DNA of 64,000 nucleotides from Orobanche coerulescens (lineage: Eukaryota; Streptophyta; Magnoliopsida; Lamiales; Orobanchaceae), in assembly GCA_033398695.1 (NCBI GenBank), contig CM065811.1, positions 111,027,501-111,091,500 of the forward strand, written 5' to 3'. This document shows positions 22,495 through 32,520 of this stretch, piece by piece; positions within the stretch are counted from its first letter, which is position 1, and every line of letters starts with the position of its first letter. Position numbers and translations under genes: made by a program. The notes below the pieces were generated by a model, which was not told the DNA's origin, searched no databases, and was given only the letters and a program-made list of their open reading frames with translations.

Positions 22495-22665
22495 ATGAGC
22501 CGCGGCACAAGGAAACTGAGCCGCGGCAAAGGAAGACACCAGCCGAAGGGCGTAGTAGTCAGCATTACGTGCCGCGGCACCATGTGAGCCGCGTACGAGG
22601 GATTTAATTACGCCTGTGTATTGATTTTAGCGATGTGCCGCGCACAAAGATGTGAGCCGCGGCAC
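22495..22665. repeat. Paired CCGCGG palindromes in 5' LTR of H
   Basis: Six copies of G(A/T)GCCGCGGCAC, some missing bases, arranged 2-2-2 with spacers of about 45 bp, upstream of the TATA box. Confidence 0.88.
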
Positions 22666-22756
22666 ACTTAGCGGGATTTATACGTCTGCGGATTTTGGGC
22701 CGTTTAAGCCGATTTTCAACCGATTAATATGGACGCGATTTGTGGAGGTGCTGAGC

Positions 22757-22764
22757 TATAAATA
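22757..22764 (+). promoter_or_regulatory. TATA box in 5' LTR of H
   Basis: GCTATAAATAGGG, a canonical plant TATA box, about 90 bp after the last palindrome. The 3' LTR copy is at 30536-30543. Confidence 0.8.
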
Positions 22765-23643
22765 GGGCTTAAGACCCTAATTTAATTATCTTGGAATCAT
22801 TGAATCTAAACCTAAGAGAGCTTAAGCTTGGAGACAGAGAAGAAGAGGAAAGCAGAGGAATTCAAGGACAGAAGGCGGAAGCTGAAGAACGGAGGAATCC
22901 GAGCTTCATCTGCGTTTGAATTTTATGCTTTCGTTTATTTATTCGTATTTTCGCTTTTAGTATGTCGTGCTAAAGCCCTAATCTAGGGTTTTGATGAAAC
23001 CTTTATTTTGACGAATTGATTGAGATTATCCAATTTATTACCTTTTATTGAGTTTTCCCAATTATGTTTAATGCTTGCAATTATCCGGCCAATAGTTGTA
23101 TTGATTTAATCATTCACTTGAATCGGGAGAGGAGATTTGGTGAGGAACTATTGGTGAGGACCGTTTATTCGTGAGATAGGAATATACTCATAGGAACTAC
23201 GTGGCCTTTAGGAGATTTCATGCTTTTGCCTAGCGACGAGATAATTCACCTAGGGATAGAGTGCGTTAGTCGCCGTTAGATAAATCTATTGACCTCGGGA
23301 GAGGCGGTAGAATATATTAGCAATCTCCGCCTTCAATAAATTGGGAAAATTATTTATTACGGATGATCAAGATTAAATTCGGATAAATTAAGGTGGATTC
23401 AGAACTCTAGACTTATTTATCATTTGATTCCTTTTATTCAAGCTATCGCTTTCTGTTTAGTCTTTTATTCATTCTTTTAGTTATTAGTCCAAAAACCCAA
23501 CTTCGATTGTTCAAATAAAATTGGAATACGAAAACGTCGGTAGTTAGAGATTCAATCCTCGTGGGAACGATACTCTACTTATCACTTTATTACTTGTAAA
23601 CGATGACGTGCACTTGCGTGTAGGAAATATCGCAACAAGTTTT

Positions 23644-23661
23644 TGGCGCCGTTGCCGGGGA
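23644..23661 (+). other. Primer binding site of H (tRNA-Asp)
   Basis: TGGCGCCGTTGCCGGGGA is an exact 18-base complement of the plant tRNA-Asp 3' end, as in Athila-type elements. Confidence 0.92.
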
Positions 23662-23781
23662 CTGAATTTTTTCTAATATCGACTTAAGTATTTCCAGTCT
23701 TAATTTGAACGTTTTATTTTTTATTTTTTCGTACTTAATTTCGTTTACTTGCTTTCCCCTTCAGGACCTTTCGTGTAGTGC

Positions 23782-26338
23782 ATGAGAAGACTCGGTAACG
23801 AAGGCCTACTACCTTTGGACACCGAGCTCGAGCGCACTCTAAGAAGGAACAAAAAGGAGAAAAGAGAGGCTGCAGATTTACTGGCCAACATGGCCGAGAA
23901 TATTGAAATCCAAGGAGGAGACAACCAAGTGCGGCAAGTTCAACCGGAACTCGCTCTTCGAGATTATGCCATGCCGCAAGTCAACGCAAATTTTTCGGGA
24001 ATTCGGCGTCCCACCATCCAAGCTAATAACTTTGAGATCAAGCCCGCCATTATTCAGATGGTGCAGGCGAGCCCATTCTGTGGACTACCGAAGGACGATC
24101 CGAATGCCCACATTGCTTCTTTCCTTGAGATATGCGACACTTTCAAAACTAATGGTGTCACCGACGATGCCATCCGATTGAGGCTTTTCCCTTTTTCTTT
24201 GAGGGATAAAGCAAAATGCAGTTGAATTCCTTACCGCCGGGGTCGATTACAACTTGGGAGAGGTTAGTGCAAGCCTTCCTTGCAAAATTTTTCCCACCAG
24301 CTAAGACGGCGCGGTTAAGAAACGAGATAACCACTTTTGCCCAGTACGATATGGAATCGCTCCACGAGGCGTGGGAGCGATATAAAGAATTGCTTCGAAG
24401 ATGCCCTCATCACGGCATTCCTGATTGGCTTTAGCTGCATACGTTTTATGGTGGTTTGAGTGCTTCTACACGCACTTTAGTGGATGCAGCCTCCGGAGGA
24501 ACATTCATGGGAAAATCTATGGCCGAGGCTCACATGCTTTTGGAAGATATGGCTGAAAACGCTTACCAATGGCCAGCAGAAAGATTGACACCAAAGAGGG
24601 TAATGGAAGTTTCGAGCAATGATCCGATTTCCACCTTGTCAGCTCAAGTCGCCGCTTTGACACAATTGACAGAACTTTTCGCACGCACCAGCCCCGTTAC
24701 CATTGAGACATGTAATTGGTGTAACGGATCACACCCGAAAGTGAGTGTCAATTTGGAAATCCGTTCGAGCAACATCAGATGGAGCAAGCTCAGTTCGTAG
24801 CCAATGGAAATCGACAAAGCAATTTTTACCCCAGCACTTATAATCAAGGGTGGAGGAATCAACAAAATTCTCCATGGAGAAATGGGCAAGCTATGAAGCC
24901 TCCGAAACCTCACTCCGTGCAACCCCCACAGCAGCCCCCTCAATCTTCAAAGGTATCTTTGGAGGATGCTCTTGCTCAATTGGCGGCTAACACAAGCCAA
25001 TTCATGACCCGCACCGAGACGACTCTTCAAAATCATTCAACCTCCATCCGAAATCTAGAAACACAAATGGGGCAGATTGCTAATTTATTGTCTTCTCGGG
25101 CTCAAGGTGCAGCCCCCAACGCAGCCGAAGTGAAACCCAAGGAAAATGTGCAAGCAATCGAATTAAGAAGCAGAAAGGAGTTGAAAGGGCAGCCTATTAA
25201 TGACAAAGAGCAGCCGAACGTGCAGAACGAGAAGGAAAAGGATGAGACGCCTAAGCCAAAGGAAGTATCGACTAATCAGCCCACTCCTCAAATTCCATTT
25301 CCACAGCGTTTTCAAAAGCAAAAACTGGACAAGCAGTTTTCAAAATTCCTCGACGTTTTCAAGAAGTTGCACATAAACATTCCGTTCGCCGACGCATTGG
25401 AACAGATGCCGAGTTACGTCAAGTTCATGAAAGAGATCTTGTCCAATAAACGGAAGCTCGAGGAATATGAGACGGTCGCCTTGACAGAGGAGTGTAGTGC
25501 TATTCTTCAAAAGAAGCTCCCACCTAAGTTGAAAGATCCGGGAAGCTTCAACATACCTTGCACCATGGGGAATCTTTCGTTTAATAAAGCACTATGCGAT
25601 CTTGGTGCAAGTATCAACCTCATGCCTCTGTCGATTTTCCAAAAGCTGAATATTGGGGAAGCCAAGCCAACCACAGTCTCATTACAATTGGCGGATCGAT
25701 CGATAAAGTATCCGAGGGGAGTAATCGAGGATGTTTTAGTTAAAGTTGATAAGTTCATCTTTCCGGCTGATTTCATCGTACTAGACATGGAGGAAGATGA
25801 AAATATTCCGATCATCTTGGGACGACCATTTCTAGCGACGGGCCACACCCTTATAGACGTGGAAAAGGGGGAGTTAACTCTGAGGGTCCAAGACGAGCAA
25901 GTTACTTTTCAAGTGTTCAAATCGTTACCATGTCCCGGAAGTGCTGATAAAGGATCACAAATTGAGGGTGTGGATGTTTGTGAAAGAGGAAAGCATCGAA
26001 AAAATCATCGTTGGGAAAATTCAGATTTTGTGTTAAATGGCCCAAGTTTGAAGAAGAATGTAGAACTAGTGGCGTTTCTCGACCATGAAGAAAAATCTGC
26101 TGCAGTTGTGAGTTCGTTTGTGAAGGAGGAGAGTGAGCCGAAAGCCAAGAGAAAAATTAGTCATGGAGAAACCGGGTGTTTCGGGAAGTTTTTCAAGTCG
26201 AAACCTTTTCGAAAACTACATTTGATGACTGAACCGAAAGTCGAACGGCTGATAACCAATGGTCATAATTCTAACCAAAATACAAACGGTTCGATGAACG
26301 GGGCGGAAGCAAAATGGAGTTTGCGAAAAGCGAACTAA
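23782..26338 (+). pseudogene. gag-protease of H (frameshifted)
   Basis: ORF pieces at 23782-24225, 24216-24434, 24456-24800 and 24779-26338 form one protein of about 850 residues with frameshifts near 24220 and 24750 and a TAG at 24432. The gag core shows FLEICDTFKTNGVTDDAIRL and LVQAFLAKFFPPAKTARLR. A degenerate CNWCNGSH knuckle precedes a Gln/Pro-rich stretch. The retropepsin-like site CDLGASINLMPLSIF is at about 25590, with IILGRPFLATG later, typical of Athila-type elements (DLGAS rather than DTGAS). The C-terminal 120 residues are basic. Shifts by single bases may be sequencing errors. Confidence 0.85.
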
Positions 26339-26400
26339 CGTTGTTCAATAGGTCCGGCTGAAGACTATAAACTTAGCGCTTCTCGGGAGGCAACCCGAGC
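26339..26400 (+). other. Conserved post-gag hairpin of H
   Basis: CTCGGG-AGGCAA-CCCGAG forms a 6-bp stem at 26382-26399, 43 nt after the gag-protease stop, preceded by GGCTGAAGAC and AGCGCTT. F has the same structure with a different stem sequence (63034-63051, minus strand). Confidence 0.85.
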
Positions 26401-26545
26401 TCGTAGCTGTAGTTTTTTTGCATTTCTTTATTCGTGATTTTTATTTTTCATCATTTTTGTGCTTCTATTTGCTTCTTCCTCTCGTTTTTAACGTCTGCTT
26501 TTCAAAATTCTGCGCAGGAAAGTCCCAGGGGAGAAACTGAGTATG

Positions 26546-26784
26546 AGCCGCGGCACAGTTATTGTGAGCCGCGGCACACATCGATCGCAATGGGAGGCAA
26601 AACCGACTGTACTTTGTGCCGCGGCACGGCATAAATGAGCCGCGGCACACTCGAGTAATGAGCCGCGGCACACGGAATTTGAGCCGCGGCACACGACAAA
26701 ACGAGACACAGGTAAAAGGGACTGTACCTTGTGCCGCGGCTCACCTTATCTGTGCCGCGGCTCACCTTATCTGTGCCGCGGCAC
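26546..26784. repeat. Internal CCGCGG palindrome array upstream of second ORF of H
   Basis: Nine copies of G(A/T)GCCGCGGC(A/T)C in groups of 2, 4 and 3, spaced 10-15 bp within groups. The spacers end with (C/G)GACTGTACTT-like words. It uses the same palindrome class as the H LTR but with more copies. Confidence 0.92.
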
Positions 26785-27473
26785 ACTATGCGGAATCCGA
26801 AAGGCCAGGCAGCTTATAACATGCATTCAGCCGGCATTTATCAGGTACGTTTTTCTCTTTCTCCCTGCCTTCCCTCCCCAGCGTGACCGGCCGACGTTGT
26901 TCAAATTTCTTCCTGCGATTTTTCTGGCAATCTTCAAAAGGTACGCTTCCATCGTTATTGTTTATTTGCTTATGGGTTATATTTTGAAGTTGTTTTTGCG
27001 TTGAATGGATGGAACATGCCTAGTTTTTTCTTCAATTGTTTTGTGATTGTTAGAATATAACAGGGTAATTTCATCGAAGTTTCTTGATTAAATTGGAATA
27101 TCAATGAATTGATTGTGTTAAGTTGTTCATGATTGAATTGTATTTCTGTTTTTGGGGGCTGAATCGAGCTAGAACTATGTTCATTCTTCAAGTAAACATG
27201 CGCCCTCAAGGTGTCTGATAAATTGCCCAAATGAAAATTTTCTTTGAAAAAGCAAACGTTGTGAATTCTCGTGCAACGTATACGTTTTGAATTTACAGCA
27301 AGCCCAATCCTTACATCCAAGTTAAATGTTTAAGTCCAAATTCATCTTTCTCTCTCGTATGCGCTAGTGTCTTAAATTCGGAATTTCTGGTTTGATGTCT
27401 TTAGCCGCGCATATATCATCGTTATTATTTTTTGCGTAAATAAACCCTCGTGTTGTGCTTCTCAGGACTGATT
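26785..27473 (+). promoter_or_regulatory. Putative internal promoter leader and 5' UTR intron for second ORF of H
   Basis: After the array come a TATA-like CTTATAAC (26813), a strong donor-like CAG/GTACGT (26845; a second at 26941) and an acceptor-like CTTCTCAG (ending 27465), 8 nt before the ATG at 27474. The region between is AT-rich and has no convincing ORF. Promoter and intron are inferred from motifs only. Confidence 0.4.
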
Positions 27474-28818
27474 ATGGCGCGCACGAAGAAGCTGACCAAG
27501 CGTGCTAGGACCGAGTCATCCCCTACGCGAGGGGAGACCTCTCGGGGTCGGGCCGAGGCGGAGGGGCACCAATTTTCGGACCCCGAGATCCACAAGATAT
27601 TCAACGAAAAGATCCGTCCGCGTCCACTTATTCCCGAGAGAGGTTTTACTCCAGCTCCTCAGGACGGGGAGTTGCTCATGATGATTGACGAGATGGGATG
27701 GGCCAGATTTACAGCACCTCCCGAGCCAGCAGTCATCTCGATCGTCCAGGAGTTTTACGCCAGCGCTCTGCTGAAGCATATCCGGGCAGGGCATTCGTTG
27801 CCATCTTTAGAGTCCCGGACTCAGGTCGACGTCCGAGGGGTCACAGTTGATTTCTCCCCGACTGCTATTCGGAGGCTTTTTGGGTTTCCGGCGGTGGACG
27901 AGACAGCCTATGACCGCGTGATGACCGGCCTCACTAAGGAGGCCCTGCTTGAGACGATTGCAGACTGATGCCGATCGGGAGCTGAGCACAGAGCTCATCT
28001 ACTTTTCACTTCAGAGCTCGCGCCTCGGCCTGCTCGGCGAGCCTGGCTTTACTTTATTTGTGCCCGCATTGATCCCACCTCCCAGATCCGTACAGTTTTT
28101 CTCTCCCGCGCCCGGATACTTTTTGCTATCACCTCCGGGATGCGTTTTGATGTGGCCCCCATTCTGGTCCGATCTATCTTCCAGAGTATCCAGGGGGGGC
28201 CAAGACGGGGTTGAAGCATCCCTCCCTCATCTGCGCCTTATGCCGGCAAATGGCCGACGTGGTCGGGCCGACGAGCCGATGCTTGCCCCACAGGCCCCGA
28301 TCGACCACCGCATCATATCGCACTTTGAGCAGTGGGGCGGAGCACCGGTACACGCTCGGGGGCGAGGATTTTTGCTCGAGGAGGCTCACGAGGGATCCCC
28401 CGAGCCATTTTTGTTGACGCACGGAGAGGCCGGGCTGCAGCCCGACAGAGCGAGGTTGGAGGAGCTGTTTGATGGGCTGCGGGAGGATATGAGGAGAGAG
28501 AGAGGAGCTGAGAGAGGAGTTGAGGAGAGAGAGAGATGAGATGAGGAGAGAGAGAGAGAGAGCTGGATGGCTGCCTTGCGAGAGGAGCAGCGGGCGGCAC
28601 GGGAGAGTGTTGTTGCTGCCGCTAGAGCCGAGATGAGAGAGCAGGCCCGCCGGGCCAGCCGACGAGCGGAGAGGCGTCTTGCTGCGAGGGAGGCTTATCA
28701 TCAGGAGCACCTCGCCGCATGGACGGCCCACATCATGCATCCCGACGGGCCATTTACTGCGCCCGCCCGGCCAGCCACACCACCCTCCTCACCGGACGAT
28801 GCCGACACCAGCTCCTGA
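27474..28818 (+). pseudogene. Second (accessory) ORF of H, plant-transposon-protein-like with coiled coil
   Basis: Starting at MARTKKLTKRAR (basic, nuclear-signal-like), the first frame runs to 27968. It continues in a second frame (27949 on), then a third (about 28063-28300, with TSQIRTVFLSRARILFA and GLKHPSLICALCRQMADVV) and back, so three or four one-base shifts break a protein of about 445 residues. The middle part (IPERGF, VQEFYAS, VRGVTVDFSPTAIRRLFGFP) resembles the 'putative plant transposon protein' domain (Pfam PF20167, from memory). The end (28440-28720) is Arg/Glu/Ala-rich and likely a coiled coil. No enzyme motif, signal peptide or membrane segment is visible. Confidence 0.75.
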
Positions 28819-30097
28819 GCAGACTGGAGGGGAGTACTTGACCTTTTACTTTTCTTGCATTTCATTTTTTGTCCATTGAGGTCAATGTACGTCCTAAGTT
28901 TGGGGGAGGGTTTTACATTCAGTCTACATTAATTGCTGTACTCTATTTTTTTGCTGTACATTATATTTTGTTGCACTTTTCTTTTCTTTGCGAAATTTTT
29001 TTTTAGATAGCCTTGCTTGCCGTAGTTTTTTATTCATGAATTTTCGTGCTTCTATTTTGTGTGATACTGATATTACGACACTGTCTTTCTCTCTGAAGAA
29101 GCGGGCGAGTTCTAGTCGAGTTGTAGTCAGCTATTTCTGTTCTGCTTAGTATTCAATTAGGTCCGAAATTTTTCGTGATTGTAGAGGTCTTGGCAGATAA
29201 GAGACGACACATACTTGTTTAAAATCCCCATTAATACGTTTGGCTACATTTTCCAGATAGAGAGTTGTACTGTTTCTTTAGTCGGGTGGGCACTTAAATT
29301 TAGTCTAGAGTCGGTCAGTTTTTCCCTAAAAGTCGAGAGAATGCGTTCTATGAAGGGAAGTCTAGTAACCGGGGGTATTCGCGTGACCCGTTGTTTACTC
29401 TCGCGTAAAACGACGACCCTGATTAGACTAGTGATTTAGATATTTCACATGTGCCAATGATAGGGAGCCTAGTAACCGGGGGTATTCGCGTGACCCGCTG
29501 TTTACTCTCGCGTAAAACGGCAACCTTGATTCGGACATGCGGAAATTTTGTATTCGAGTTGTTTCTCCGCTGTAAACGGGAACTTAGTAACTAGAAGCAT
29601 CCATGTGCCCCATGAGTGTCTTTTACGTCAAACGGTTTCCGAATACATGAGAATGGAAGTTCCACCCTAGGATTATCCCGATGAAACATCCCGAGATCCT
29701 AACCTAGTGGTCGACTCGAATCAAATTCTTGAGCATAGTTATATAAGGGGATACTGTCCGAGGTTTATTTGTTATAAGACTCGTAAAATTTGTGCCTTTA
29801 GACTGTGGAACAGGATGAACTAGTTTGGTTGTGTTGGCCTTTCATATTGACGGACGATTTGACTCATGTTTTGTTAATCTTTGAGCTGAAATTTTCTTCA
29901 TGAACGAATGATTAGGACTGAACTTGATTTCTTTGCGGAATCATTATTCTGAGTGCAGCTCGCTTTTATGACACCCGTATTATTTAGAGAGAATGGCAGG
30001 ATAGTATTGATTAGGTTGAACACTATGAGTTGCACGATGATTCACGACATTCTTTTATTGACTTTAATTCTTTTTGCTTGAGGACAAGCAAAGGCTT
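28819..30097 (+). other. 3' non-coding region of H
   Basis: No ORF over 75 codons that looks real. It contains a triplicated block with AGTAACCGGGGGTATTCGCG...TTTACTCTCGCGTAAAACG (29363-29427, 29469-29535 and a weaker third at 29584-29634). The same three-copy block lies in F (61925-62215, minus). Confidence 0.8.
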
Positions 30098-30112
30098 AAG
30101 TTTGGGGGTATT
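30098..30112 (+). other. Polypurine tract of H
   Basis: AAGTTTGGGGGTATT directly before the 3' LTR. Confidence 0.85.
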
Positions 30113-31423
30113 TGTTAGGCGTATTTTTATACGCTTATTTATCATTATTTTGTAGTATTTTGGAGTGTGAAATCATCTAAATGAGCTTTTAATGCCTTAA
30201 TTTTGCATGATTGACAGGAAATTGAAGTCCGGAAGCTTAAACGATGCAAAACGGGCGAAACGGCAAAATCGGACTATGAGCCGCGGACAAGGAAACCGAG
30301 CGCGGCAAAGGAAGACACCACCGAAGGGCGAGTAGTCAGTACTGTGCCGCGGCATGCCCCATGTGAGCCGCGCAGAGGGATTTAATTACGCCCGTGTATT
30401 GATTTTAGCGATGTGCCGCGCACAAAGATGTGAGCCGCGGCACACTTAGCGGGATTTATACGTCTGCGCGGATTTTGGGCGTTTCAAGCCGATTTCAACC
30501 GATTAATATGGACGCGATTTGTGGAGGTGCTGAGCTATAAATAGGGCTTAAGACCCTAATTTAATTATCTTGGAATCATTGAATCTAAACCTAAGAGAGC
30601 TTAAGCTTGGAGACAGAGAAGAAGAGGAAAGCAGAGGAATTCAAGGGCAGAAGGCGGAAGCTGAAGAACGGAGGAATCCGAGCTTCATCTGCGTTTGAAT
30701 TTTATGCTTTCGTTTATTTATTCTGTATTTTCAGTTTTTAGTATGTCAGGCTAAAGCCCTAATCTAGGGTTTTGATGAAACCTTTATTTTGACGAATTGA
30801 TTGAGATTATCCAATTTATTACCTTTTTATTGAGTTTTCCCAATTATGTTTAATGCTTGCAATTATCTGGCCAATAGTTGTATTGATTTAATCATTCACT
30901 TCGAATCGGGAGAGGAGATTTGGTGAGGAACTATTGGTGAGGACCGTTTTATTCTGTGAGATAGGAATATACTCATAGGAACTACGTGGCCTTTAGGAGA
31001 TTTCATGCTTTTTGCCTAGCGACGAGATAATTCACCTAGGGATAGAGTGCGTTAGTCGCCGTTAGATAAATCTATTGACCTCGGGAGAGGCGGTAGAATA
31101 TATTAGCAATCTCCGCCTTCAATAAATTGGGAAAATTATTTATTACGGATGATCAAGATTAAATTCGGATAAATTAAGGTGGATTCAGAACTCTAGACTT
31201 ATTTATCATTTGATTCCTTTTATTCAAGCTATCGCTTTCTGTTTAGTCTTTTATTCATTCTTTTAGTTATTAGTCCAAAAACCCAACTTCGATTGTTCAA
31301 ATAAAATTGGAATACGAAAACGTCGGTAGTTAGAGATTCAATCCTCGTGGGAACGATACTCTACTTATCACTTTATTACTTGTAAACGATGACGTGCACT
31401 TGCGTGTAGGAAATATCGCAACA
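30113..31423 (+). repeat. 3' LTR of H (1311 bp)
   Basis: It matches the 5' LTR; differences are mainly single inserted or deleted bases, clustered in the CCGCGG motif area (for example GAGCCGCGG-AC, GAG-CGCGGC). It is followed by the GTTGA duplication. Confidence 0.95.
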
Positions 31424-31428
31424 GTTGA

Positions 31429-32461
31429 TGCTTTGCACACGTTACCTGAAAATATTTTCAAGGCAGTAAGTTCTGGAATTCAAGCACGGGAGCAGGAAGC
31501 GCACGCTAAGCACGGAAGTAACGCACGCTATGAGGAGCTAGTAGCGCACCCTATTATATACATATTAGCGCATGCTAAGTGTTCAAATTATATACGTTGG
31601 TCATTCAACCGTTGGACATCAAAGTCAACACAAGAATCTCGCTCAAATATGGAAAGCAGATCTTGAACGTCTAACGCACGCTAGGAATGATTATTAGCGC
31701 ACGCTAAGTTCAAAATTTATCCGTTCGAAAGAGACATTAAGAGAAAAGCCATTTGCATGTCAATGTCATAAGAAAAGTTGGTTGACTAAGCCGTTAGCGG
31801 ACGCAATTCATAAGAGTTAGCGCACGCTAAACTCCACAAATCAGTAACGGCTATAAGTCTCAAAATGCCTATAAATACCATCACATTTGGAATTGATGGA
31901 CACACAACTTCAAGCATACTTGCAATACTTTGAGCTTCGATTATCTTGATTTATTTCCATCATATAAGCTGTGAGAAAGAGAAAAACGAGAGTTGTTCAC
32001 ATATTGTAACATTTCATATACCTCATAATTCCTTATTGTATTGAGATTGTTGCATCACTCCTTTGAGTTCTTGAGCGGAACGATTCTAAGAGTATTAATC
32101 CGTTGTTATTAGGAACAATTGATCCGTCATAGTTAGGATTAAACTCTAACGATCGTAAGGAAGGATTTTCTAGTTCCAATAGAACACTAGAAGAAATATT
32201 TATTCTTGAGTGATTGGTTGTGCTTGGACATATTGAAGACAAGCTTTGTAAAGGTTGTGCTCGGAATGATAGAAGACGAGACAATGTTGTGTGTGGTTGT
32301 TCTTAAGCCAATAGAAAAAGATCAAAGAGAGAACGTATGTCACGTTTGGACCGAACCTCTATAAATATGGTGTCATTTATTTTCCACATTAATTATAATT
32401 TCTCGAAAAACTTCTCTCCACTATTCACCCCCCCTCTTCTAGTGGGAATTTTACTCTATCA
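31429..32461 (+). repeat. Middle LTR of G, part 2
   Basis: This continues 21931-22330 after H. It holds the rest of the palindrome array (to 31829), a TATA box (TATAAATA, 31870), and a downstream R/U5-like stretch ending TTTTACTCTATCA. The full LTR without H is about 1433 bp. Confidence 0.9.
31870..31877 (+). promoter_or_regulatory. TATA box in middle LTR of G
   Basis: CCTATAAATACC about 40 bp after the last palindrome. The right LTR has the mutated CCTATAAGTACC (38884). Confidence 0.7.
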
Positions 32462-32463
32462 AT

Positions 32464-32475
32464 TGGTATCAGAGA
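32464..32475 (+). other. Primer binding site of G (initiator tRNA-Met)
   Basis: TGGTATCAGAGA 2 bp after the LTR end. Confidence 0.9.
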
Positions 32476-32520
32476 ATGTCACCTCATATATTGGTTTAAC
32501 CACCGGAGAAAGATCTGTAT

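Larger units (their letters stand above)
22331..23637 (+). repeat. 5' LTR of H (1307 bp)
   Basis: TGTTAGGCGTATTTTTATACGC (an 18-bp near-palindrome) marks the start and GCAACA the end. It contains six GAGCCGCGGCAC/GTGCCGCGGCAC-type motifs in pairs (22495-22665) and TATAAATA at 22757. Confidence 0.95.
22331..31423 (+). mobile_element. Element H: non-autonomous Athila-like Ty3/gypsy element with gag-protease and extra ORF, no pol
   Basis: LTRs at 22331-23637 and 30113-31423, duplication GTTGA, a tRNA-Asp PBS and a PPT (TTTGGGGGTATT) define the ends. The PBS and the gag-protease type fit the Athila/Tat side of Ty3/gypsy. There is no RT, RNase H or integrase: after the gag-protease stop come a hairpin, a palindrome array and a second ORF. 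The LTRs are almost identical apart from one-base indels, so insertion seems recent. It must have used another element's enzymes. Confidence 0.92.

Noticed and set aside
23644..23661. tRNA gene fragments at GGCGCCGTTGCCGGGG and TGGTATCAGAG sites
   Set aside because: These are primer binding sites complementary to tRNA 3' ends directly after LTRs, without the rest of a tRNA.
28490..28560. GA-rich run (GAGAGAGAGAGA) as an independent microsatellite or regulatory site
   Set aside because: It lies inside the Arg/Glu-rich coiled-coil part of the second ORF of H and is explained by codon repeats there, although slippage may have caused one frameshift.
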